DNA from: Verrucomicrobium spinosum DSM 4136 = JCM 18804
GTDB taxonomy: Bacteria; Verrucomicrobiota; Verrucomicrobiia; Verrucomicrobiales; Verrucomicrobiaceae
Length of the DNA: 64,000 nt
NCBI RefSeq assembly: GCF_000172155.1
Contig: NZ_ABIZ01000001.1
Span: 7,287,105 to 7,351,104, forward strand
Reading direction: 5' to 3'
Below are positions 58,461-64,000 of this stretch, one piece after another; positions within the stretch are counted from its first letter, which is position 1; each line of letters opens with the position of its first letter. The notes under the pieces were generated by a model. That model searched no databases. It saw nothing but the letters and a program-made list of their open reading frames with translations, and was not told the DNA's origin. The position numbers and the translations under genes were made by a program.

Positions 58461-58976
58461 ATGCAAAGCCACGCCAAAACCATGAACCACCACGTCCGCA
58501 TCCTCCATGACAACGAGGAGTACTTCGTCTGCCTGCACAACTCAGAAGGCCCCACCGGGGAAGACATGATCCAGTTTCAGGCATGGGCTCCCACCCTCCA
58601 GGAGGCGATGCAGCGCCTCTCGCAGAAGCTCGAAGCCTGTGACCAGCCCTGGAAGCCTGAGATTCATGTTGGCTCCTATGCCGCCATCATCCTCTCCCGG
58701 GATGACGCCGCCAGGTTCTACCTCAAGTCCCTCAGCGTGCCTGTGTTCTATGAGCCAGCGGACAGCGCACCGCCCGCCGAGCTGGTGGACCTGGGAAACC
58801 TCAGCAGCGAGGACTACATCACCACGCTCTGCCACCTCAGCGACGCCCACATCCACCGCCTGCTGGCCAAGGCCGCCGTCAGTCGCGGTCGCGGTGCCTG
58901 GGCCACCCTCCACCGCCGCTGCCGCTCCATGGCCGTGCAAGCCGCACGCCAGAAGTCAATCGCCTGCGCTGCCTGA
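58461..58976 (+). CDS. early phage protein upstream of transposase, unknown
   Basis: 171 residues from the ATG at 58461 or 58482. Begins with VRILHDNEEYFVCLHNSEGP, an alpha/beta pattern, followed by a helical C-terminus (HIHRLLAKAAVSRGRGAWAT). No family is recognised. Its leader (58423-58460) is C/A-rich with CCACC repeats and no Shine-Dalgarno. It ends 28 nt before the transposase gene. Confidence 0.55.
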   Translation: MQSHAKTMNHHVRILHDNEEYFVCLHNSEGPTGEDMIQFQAWAPTLQEAMQRLSQKLEACDQPWKPEIHVGSYAAIILSRDDAARFYLKSLSVPVFYEPADSAPPAELVDLGNLSSEDYITTLCHLSDAHIHRLLAKAAVSRGRGAWATLHRRCRSMAVQAARQKSIACAA

Positions 58977-59004
58977 TCGCATCGCCTCAACCGCTTCCAC
59001 TCCC

Positions 59005-61029
59005 ATGCTCTCCACCATCACCGCTTCATGCCTCCCCCCCGAGGCCCGCACCCATGTCCAGCTCTGGACCGCCCGCATGGAGCAGCTCACAGCCATTGGG
59101 CGCGGATGGACCAAGCAATCCCGCACCCTCGCCCAGGCCTGGGGCGTGAGCCAGGCCACGCTGACCCGCTTCTTCTATGCCTATCAAAAGGAGGGCGTGC
59201 TCGGCCTCATCGACAAGCGCAAGTACGCCAAGTACCTGGGGCAGGGTGATGTGCGCGGGTTGCCCCCGGCCTTCATCAGCTACTGGCAGGGCGAGTACGA
59301 GCGCTTCCAGCGCAATGGCGGAGCCAAGCAGACCTACCGCGTCCTGATGGACCGTCTGCGCCAGTGGCGTCGAGGAAATACCGCCTCGGTCATCCCTGGC
59401 TACAGCGAGCCCCCGGCCAACCAGCCCGGATGCCTGCACCCTCGCGGGTGGAGCTATGAGAACCTGACCAAGCACCTCCCTGACCAGGTGGAGCGCACCC
59501 TGGCCCGCCAGGGGCGCAGCAAGGCCAAGGCTCTGCTCTCCAAGGTGTACACCACCCGCGTCGGCCTGGACGTCGGCCAGGTCCTCATGATTGATGACCA
59601 GTACCACGACATCAATGTCGCCTGGTCCAACGGCCAGGTGGCCCGCCCCCAGTCCTTCAACCTGCTCGACTTCTTCAGCGGCTACGAGATCATGGATGGA
59701 TTCCAGCCCCGTCTGGAAAAGGAGGACGGCTCCAAACTCGGCCTCAAGGAAGAGGACGCGTTCTGGATGATCCTCACCCACTTTTCCACCAACGGCTACC
59801 GGGCCGACCTCGGCACCCATGTCATTGTCGAGCGTGGGACCGCCACGGTCCGCAATGAGCTGGCCGAGGGATTCCTGGCCGCGACCGATAAGAAGATCAT
59901 CATCGACAAGGGCGGCATGGACAACCGCGCCCTCAAAGGCCTCATCTACGACGGTCCTGCCAAGGGCAACTTCAGGTTCAAGGCATCACGTGAATCGGTC
60001 TTCAACCTCTGGCGAAACATGATCGCCGCCCTTCCCGGTGCCACGGGCCGCAACCGCGAGGAATCCCCGGAGGAGCAGAAGGCCATCATCTCCTACGTGG
60101 AACGGCTGCTCAAGAAGGTGCCCCAGGACCGCTGGCACCTGCTCAAGCTGCCCCTGCTCGCCGAGGACCAGTTCATGGCCATCATGGCCGACTTGAAAGA
60201 GGCCCTCCGCGACCGCCACTGGCACACGCTGGAGGGCTGGAAGACCCTCGGCCATACCAAGACCCTCTACCGTCTGCCGGAGTGGGGAGACGACCAGTTC
60301 ATCCCCATTGAGGAAATGCAGCAGCAGATGCTCATGCTCCCGCCCGAGCGGGCCGAGCTGCTCAGCCTCGCCTTTGCCAGCCAGGCGCAGAAGGACAAGC
60401 TCATTGAAGTGCGCAACCTCAGCCCCCGGGAGGTGTGGGATCGCGGAAAGCACAAGCTCACCCGCCTCACCCCCTGGACCTGGAACCAGATCCTCCCCGG
60501 CCGCATGGCGCATGTCCGCCATGTGGAGGACCGCGAGATCCGCGTCTATGGCGGCGGCGAGATCCTGCGCTACGACGCCCACGCCAAGACCGCCACGGGC
60601 CGCGATATCATGCTCCGCCCAGGTGAGCAGTTCTTGGTCTTCTCCAATCCGCTCTCTCCTGATATCGCCCTCTGCTGCGACACTACGGGCGCGGCCATCG
60701 GCCTGCTCCACCGCATCGCCGTCAGCACCCGCATTGACCACGCCGCCGTCATCAGCCGCATGGGCCGCGTCAGCCAGATGAATGCCGACGTCGAGGCTCC
60801 CGTCGCCCACCGTGCCGAGGCCCTGGCCGCCGAGCGTGCCGAGCAGCAGGAGCACAACGCTCGCGTCATCAAGGGTCTGCCTGTCACGCCCCAGGAGCAC
60901 GAGGCCCGCACCAAGCGCAAGGCCGTCGCCCGCCAGGCCGCCAGTATCCTCGACGAGGAGCCGGTGCTGGAACCCCCCGCCTTGCAAGCCCTGTCCTCTG
61001 ACGACGGGTGCAGCTTCTTCGACATGTGA
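59005..61029 (+). CDS. MuA-like transposase
   Basis: 674 residues from the ATG at 59005. An N-terminal helix-turn-helix (about 35-70, LAQAWGVSQATLTRFFYAYQ) is followed by the retroviral-integrase-like core. The first catalytic Asp is at 197/198 in VLMIDDQYHD. The second position lies in HVIVERGTATVRNE and is Glu (about 276) where Asp is usual. The last is Glu at about 330 in KASRESVFNLW; the 54-residue spacing between second and third fits MuA (Asp336-Glu392). The C-terminal 150 residues are beta-rich then basic, as in MuA domain II/III. It catalyses phage integration and replicative transposition. Confidence 0.88.
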   Translation: MLSTITASCLPPEARTHVQLWTARMEQLTAIGRGWTKQSRTLAQAWGVSQATLTRFFYAYQKEGVLGLIDKRKYAKYLGQGDVRGLPPAFISYWQGEYERFQRNGGAKQTYRVLMDRLRQWRRGNTASVIPGYSEPPANQPGCLHPRGWSYENLTKHLPDQVERTLARQGRSKAKALLSKVYTTRVGLDVGQVLMIDDQYHDINVAWSNGQVARPQSFNLLDFFSGYEIMDGFQPRLEKEDGSKLGLKEEDAFWMILTHFSTNGYRADLGTHVIVERGTATVRNELAEGFLAATDKKIIIDKGGMDNRALKGLIYDGPAKGNFRFKASRESVFNLWRNMIAALPGATGRNREESPEEQKAIISYVERLLKKVPQDRWHLLKLPLLAEDQFMAIMADLKEALRDRHWHTLEGWKTLGHTKTLYRLPEWGDDQFIPIEEMQQQMLMLPPERAELLSLAFASQAQKDKLIEVRNLSPREVWDRGKHKLTRLTPWTWNQILPGRMAHVRHVEDREIRVYGGGEILRYDAHAKTATGRDIMLRPGEQFLVFSNPLSPDIALCCDTTGAAIGLLHRIAVSTRIDHAAVISRMGRVSQMNADVEAPVAHRAEALAAERAEQQEHNARVIKGLPVTPQEHEARTKRKAVARQAASILDEEPVLEPPALQALSSDDGCSFFDM

Positions 61030-61058
61030 TTTCCTCAACCCATACGCCACGCCACGCC

Positions 61059-62033
61059 ATGACACCGCCCACCGCCACGCCCGCCAACGACCGCGTCAAG
61101 CCCATCGACCAACAGCTCCGCCAGCAGCTCCAGAAGTACAAGGACCGCGAGAGCCTTTCCCTGAAGGATCTCGGCAAACGCATTGACGCCTCTGAGGCCA
61201 TGGTCAGCCGCTACCTCAGCGACCGTTTCGAGGGGGACGTCGGCGGCATTGAGCTCAAGATCCGCGACCTCATCAAGCTCGATGAAATGCGCGCCCTGGT
61301 CATCCAGGAGATCGAGACCTTTCCCACGCTGGTCACCAAGCAGGTCCACAACGCCTTGGAGCTCATCCGCAAGAACTCCCATGTCGGCCTCATCTTCGGC
61401 GACGCGGGTGTGGGCAAGAGCCGCGCCATCCAGCTCTACACCAGCAAGAACCCGCTGAGCCTCCAGATCACATTGAGCCGGTTCAGTGGCTCAGATACCA
61501 ACGGCATCATCACCGCCATCTGGCGTCAGATCGACACCAGCGCCTACCGCCGCAAGCGTGATGGAAATCGCGGCTCGTTCCTCGTGGAACGTCTCAAGGG
61601 GTCGGGCCGCATGCTGATCATCGACAACGCCCACCGTCTCACCAGGGTGGGCCGTGAGGCTCTCTTCGATTTCCATGATGCCACCGGGTGCCCCATTGCC
61701 CTGATCGGCAATCCCGAGCTGCTCGATGCCATTGAGGAGAATGACCAGCAGTTTAGCCGCGTCGGTGTGCGCATAAAGGCCGACCTCAAGGACAAGGCCG
61801 GAGAGGCCGCTGGCGAGTTGCTCACCCGCGTCTGGCCCGAGGCCGCCACCGACCTGCTCGACTTGGCCACCACCGTCGTCACCCACCACGGCCGCCTGCG
61901 TGCCCTGTGGCACCAGATCCGCATTGCCCGCGAGCTGATGACCAAAGGGGCAGCCAAGACCCCGAACAAAGCCTTCCAGCTCGCCCACGAGCACCTGGTG
62001 CGGAACTACCGTCTCCTGGAAGACCCGTCCTAA
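61059..62033 (+). CDS. MuB-like transposition ATPase
   Basis: 324 residues from the ATG at 61059. An N-terminal XRE-like helix-turn-helix (about 32-75, LSLKDLGKRIDASEAMVSRY) is followed by an AAA+ ATPase with Walker A GDAGVGKS (114-121) and Walker B MLIIDNAHRL (185-194). MuB binds DNA, selects targets and stimulates MuA. It lies 29 nt after the transposase gene behind a C/A-rich leader (CATACGCCACGCCACGCC). Confidence 0.9.
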   Translation: MTPPTATPANDRVKPIDQQLRQQLQKYKDRESLSLKDLGKRIDASEAMVSRYLSDRFEGDVGGIELKIRDLIKLDEMRALVIQEIETFPTLVTKQVHNALELIRKNSHVGLIFGDAGVGKSRAIQLYTSKNPLSLQITLSRFSGSDTNGIITAIWRQIDTSAYRRKRDGNRGSFLVERLKGSGRMLIIDNAHRLTRVGREALFDFHDATGCPIALIGNPELLDAIEENDQQFSRVGVRIKADLKDKAGEAAGELLTRVWPEAATDLLDLATTVVTHHGRLRALWHQIRIARELMTKGAAKTPNKAFQLAHEHLVRNYRLLEDPS

Positions 62034-62070
62034 GACTCCTCGAACCCATCACCACCCACACCTCCACGCC

Positions 62071-62283
62071 ATGTCAAAGCGCCCAGCCATGAACGTCACC
62101 GAGGCTCTCGGTATCACCCTCGCCGTCGCCGAGACCGTCCTCAGCGACATGAATAAGGATTGCGAGCTTCGCCCCACGCTCCATCGGGCCATCAAACTCC
62201 ACCGCGCCCGCTTCTACCGCATGAACGCCCGGCTCCAGTCCCGTCGCCGTCGTGATGCCTCCCGTCCCAAGTGCCTCCGCTAA
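62071..62283 (+). CDS. small basic early phage protein
   Basis: 70 residues, unknown. The C-terminus is very basic (RMNARLQSRRRRDASRPK), so nucleic acid binding is possible. It starts at an ATG preceded by a C/A-rich leader and lies in the early operon. Confidence 0.5.
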   Translation: MSKRPAMNVTEALGITLAVAETVLSDMNKDCELRPTLHRAIKLHRARFYRMNARLQSRRRRDASRPKCLR

Positions 62284-62308
62284 CCCTCAGCCCATAGAAC
62301 GCCACCCC

Positions 62309-62635
62309 ATGCCCATCGAATACGACATCAATGAAATGCCCGGGGCTGAACAAGTCCTCAACGGCACCCGTACGCTGCTGCAATACTTGCACGGCTCCAA
62401 GGTCACCGTCGCCACGGCCCTGGTGCTCGTGGCCCTGGCTCAGAACGTCCTGCGCATGAGTGAGGACCGCCTGCGTGAGGACCTCGGCATGAGTGAGGCC
62501 GAGCTCAACGGCGTCCTGCAATCCCTGCACCGCCGCCAGCTCATCGTCTCCAGCAGGGGATCCCACATCATCACCGATGAAGGCCGAATCCGCGTCACCG
62601 CCCTGATCCAGGCCGTCCTCATGACCGCCGAGTAA
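62309..62635 (+). CDS. winged-helix early phage protein
   Basis: 108 residues from the ATG at 62309. Helix-turn-helix pattern LREDLGMSEAELNGVLQSLH is followed by RRQLIVSSRGSHIITDEG, a winged-helix layout like MarR/replication-initiation domains. N-terminal VATALVLVALAQNVLRMSED gives a first helix. Unknown target; possibly early or middle regulator. Confidence 0.65.
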   Translation: MPIEYDINEMPGAEQVLNGTRTLLQYLHGSKVTVATALVLVALAQNVLRMSEDRLREDLGMSEAELNGVLQSLHRRQLIVSSRGSHIITDEGRIRVTALIQAVLMTAE

Positions 62636-62668
62636 CTCGCCACCACCAAACCCATACCACGCCACGCC

Positions 62669-62857
62669 ATGACCCTCACCGAAATCCAAGTCGTTCAGAA
62701 CCTCCTCTATTGGGCCAAGTTGACCTGCGAAGAGGTAGAGGCTCAAACCCGCAATCAGGACGAGCCACCCTCCTGGTTGCCCGAGCTGCGGGCAGCATGT
62801 GATGCAGCGGAAACCGAGCAGTTCGAGGCTCTCGCACTGGACGGACAGCGCATCTAA
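62669..62857 (+). CDS. small acidic early phage protein
   Basis: 62 residues, acidic, helical (IQVVQNLLYWAKLTCEEVEA, AACDAAETEQFEALALDG). No recognised domain. It begins at an ATG preceded by a CCATACCACGCCACGCC leader, nearly the same as the MuB leader. Confidence 0.55.
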   Translation: MTLTEIQVVQNLLYWAKLTCEEVEAQTRNQDEPPSWLPELRAACDAAETEQFEALALDGQRI

Positions 62858-62894
62858 AACCCACCACCATTCACCCTATAACGCCACATACCAC

Positions 62895-63503
62895 ATGAGC
62901 ACCCGCACCACATCCAAGCCCGTCACGATTCCCGCCCCGACCGAAGCCCAGGCCCGCGCCGCCCTGGCGACCTACATCGAGTCCCACCTCCAGGCCGAGG
63001 CCATCCACAACCAGGCCAAGCAGGAGATCGAGCGCATCAAGAAGGAGGCTGATGACAAGGCCCGCGCCTTCGAGGACACCAAGGCGCTTCAGGAAACCAC
63101 CCTGATGCGCTTCGCCGAGGCGCACCCCGAGCTCTTCCAGAAGCGCCAGAAGTCCGAGCTCTATGGCGGCCACAAGATCGGCTGGCAGATCTCGCCGCCC
63201 GCCGTGGTCCTCATGCGCGCCACGGGGGAGAAGAAGAAGCAGACCTGGGATGGCTTCGTGGACGCCTGCCGTCGCGCTGGCGGCTGGGCCATGGAGTTCA
63301 TCCGCACCAAGGAGGAGCCCGACAAGGAGTCCATCCTCGTCTCCCACCGCACGGCTGTGGAGCACTCGCAGCAGACTGGCGATGCCAGCAACACCACGGA
63401 GCTCACGGCCTATCTCGCCCGCCTCGGTGTCCAGGTCGCCCAGGAGGAGCGCTTCGTCATCGATCTCAACCTCCAGCCCGAGACCGTCCAGCAGACCGCC
63501 TGA
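62895..63503 (+). CDS. Mu Gam-like host-nuclease inhibitor
   Basis: 202 residues from the ATG at 62895. A long N-terminal coiled-coil (HLQAEAIHNQAKQEIERIKK then LQETTLMRFAEAHPELFQKR) is followed by YGGHKIGWQISPPAVVLM and GVQVAQEERFVIDLNLQP, the Gam family pattern. Gam binds DNA ends and blocks host exonucleases such as RecBCD, shielding phage DNA. Position after MuA/MuB in the early operon agrees with Mu. Confidence 0.82.
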   Translation: MSTRTTSKPVTIPAPTEAQARAALATYIESHLQAEAIHNQAKQEIERIKKEADDKARAFEDTKALQETTLMRFAEAHPELFQKRQKSELYGGHKIGWQISPPAVVLMRATGEKKKQTWDGFVDACRRAGGWAMEFIRTKEEPDKESILVSHRTAVEHSQQTGDASNTTELTAYLARLGVQVAQEERFVIDLNLQPETVQQTA

Positions 63504-63540
63504 TCACCCGCAACCTCAACGCACCCGCCTTGCAAGCCCT

Positions 63541-63987
63541 ATGAAAACACTGCTCTTGCTCGCTCTCATCGCCTTCGGTGGCGACAACGCAACCGGCACC
63601 ATGCCGCCAATGGATGTCGCAGAGGAACCCCTCTACGTCATCATGGACGCACCACCGCCCAACCTCAGCGCAGCCGCCGTGCCCCCTGAGGTCCCGCAGG
63701 CCGACAGCCTGTGGGAATGGCCCCGCCAGTTCTGCGGCCTCCTCTCCGAGGCTCCTGCGGGCATGACCTGGGGATTCATCGCCCTGGTTGTCTCCCACTG
63801 GGCCGCCCTTACGTGGGTGGTGACTTCTCGAACCCGTCTCCGCGCCCTCTATGACGGCCGTTCCGAGGTCCTTGAGGAGCAGCACCATCACCGTTGCACC
63901 GCTCCCTTGCGCCTCGTCGGCGGAGACGCTGAAAAGGCGGCTTGGGATCGTTTCGGCGGAAAAGTCAAAACCCCCAACGCCCTCTGA
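63541..63987 (+). CDS. early phage membrane protein, unknown
   Basis: 148 residues from the ATG at 63541. N-terminal hydrophobic segment (LLLLALIAFGG, weak signal) and a membrane span about residues 74-93 (MTWGFIALVVSHWAALTWVV), with a cytoplasmic RTRLRALYDGRSEVLEEQHH tail. Unknown role. The leader includes a CTTGCAAG word (63529-63536). Confidence 0.55.
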   Translation: MKTLLLLALIAFGGDNATGTMPPMDVAEEPLYVIMDAPPPNLSAAAVPPEVPQADSLWEWPRQFCGLLSEAPAGMTWGFIALVVSHWAALTWVVTSRTRLRALYDGRSEVLEEQHHHRCTAPLRLVGGDAEKAAWDRFGGKVKTPNAL

Positions 63988-63990
63988 TCT

Positions 63991-64000
63991 ATGACCAGCA
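63991..64000 (+). CDS. start of next early gene (cut by window end)
   Basis: An ATG (codons M-T-S) begins 3 nt after the stop of the previous gene and is cut by the window end. Nothing can be said about function. The short gap suggests it continues the early operon. Confidence 0.35.

Larger units (their letters stand above)
32561..64000. mobile_element. Mu-like transposable prophage (partial; right part outside window)
   Basis: The element starts between the AraC remnant and the first tail gene (about 32560-32660) and continues past the window end. It carries MuA-like transposase, MuB-like ATPase and Gam-like genes. It also has a Mu-type head module (DUF935 portal, I-type protease/scaffold, gp36-, gpG- and MuF-like proteins) and a tail without sheath. 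Early genes run rightward and late genes leftward from a divergent repressor/Cro switch at 55.9 kb. That layout resembles transposable siphophages (B3/D3112 group) more than Mu, in which most genes run one way. No frame-broken phage gene was noticed, so the element may be functional. Confidence 0.9.

Noticed and set aside
1-64000. tRNA or rRNA genes, riboswitches
   Set aside because: No cloverleaf-like or rRNA-like stretches and no recognisable riboswitch cores were seen on reading both strands; not tested by computation.

Overview
The window looks like about 32.5 kb of chromosome from a high-GC, Gram-negative bacterium of the Verrucomicrobia (Verrucomicrobium/Prosthecobacter type), followed by about 31.4 kb of a Mu-like transposable prophage that runs off the right edge. 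The lineage is inferred from three things: planctomycete/verrucomicrobial-type cytochrome c lipoproteins (PSCyt1-like), start codons that mostly lack Shine-Dalgarno sequences, and the overall gene mix. No rRNA or tRNA gene was seen.

Chromosomal part. (1) 1-7278, + strand: an exopolysaccharide operon joined to signalling genes. It holds the end of a hybrid histidine kinase, a GT4 glycosyltransferase, a polyprenyl-phosphate sugar transferase, a nucleotidyltransferase-like fusion, a STAS-receiver fusion, an alkaline-phosphatase-fold hydrolase and an FkbM methyltransferase. Most junctions overlap by 4 nt. (2) 7378-11234, - strand: YceI, a type III polyketide synthase, and a membrane methyltransferase fused to a FAD monooxygenase. 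This matches SrsA/SrsB/SrsC-type phenolic lipid or quinone synthesis, with the last two enzymes fused. (3) 11886-15203: an ArsR-type repressor divergent from a sulfide/persulfide operon (rhodanese membrane protein, persulfide dioxygenase-rhodanese fusion, TauE exporter). (4) 15386-18072: a sigma-54 activator with a degenerate receiver, divergent from a methyltransferase that has a good -24/-12 promoter. (5) 18331-30578: a stress-type cluster with Hsp20, two P-type ATPases, two cytochrome lipoproteins, an ADP-forming acyl-CoA synthetase/GNAT fusion and an ABC protein whose ATPase motifs are destroyed. (6) A vWA-domain membrane protein. Two copies of a small inverted-repeat element (MITE) sit exactly at the stop codons of two genes.

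Prophage part (about 32.56 kb to beyond 64 kb). The element interrupts an AraC-family gene, of which only the C-terminal end remains at 32449-32560. Late genes lie on the - strand. In transcription order they are lysis genes, small and large terminase, portal with a nuclease-like tail, protease/scaffold, decoration protein, major capsid, minor head proteins, tail tube, tape measure, hub and distal tail proteins, and a glycine-rich fibre with a Sec signal peptide. No contractile sheath is seen, so a siphovirus-like tail is expected. A tandem-HTH S24 repressor (54973-55857), co-transcribed with a lipoprotein and a small ORF, faces a Cro-like gene across a palindromic operator. Early genes then run on the + strand: several unknowns, two winged-helix proteins, MuA-like transposase, MuB-like ATPase, Gam-like protein and a membrane protein. 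The prophage also carries a recurrent CTTGCAAG word and C/A-rich, G-poor leaders upstream of many starts.
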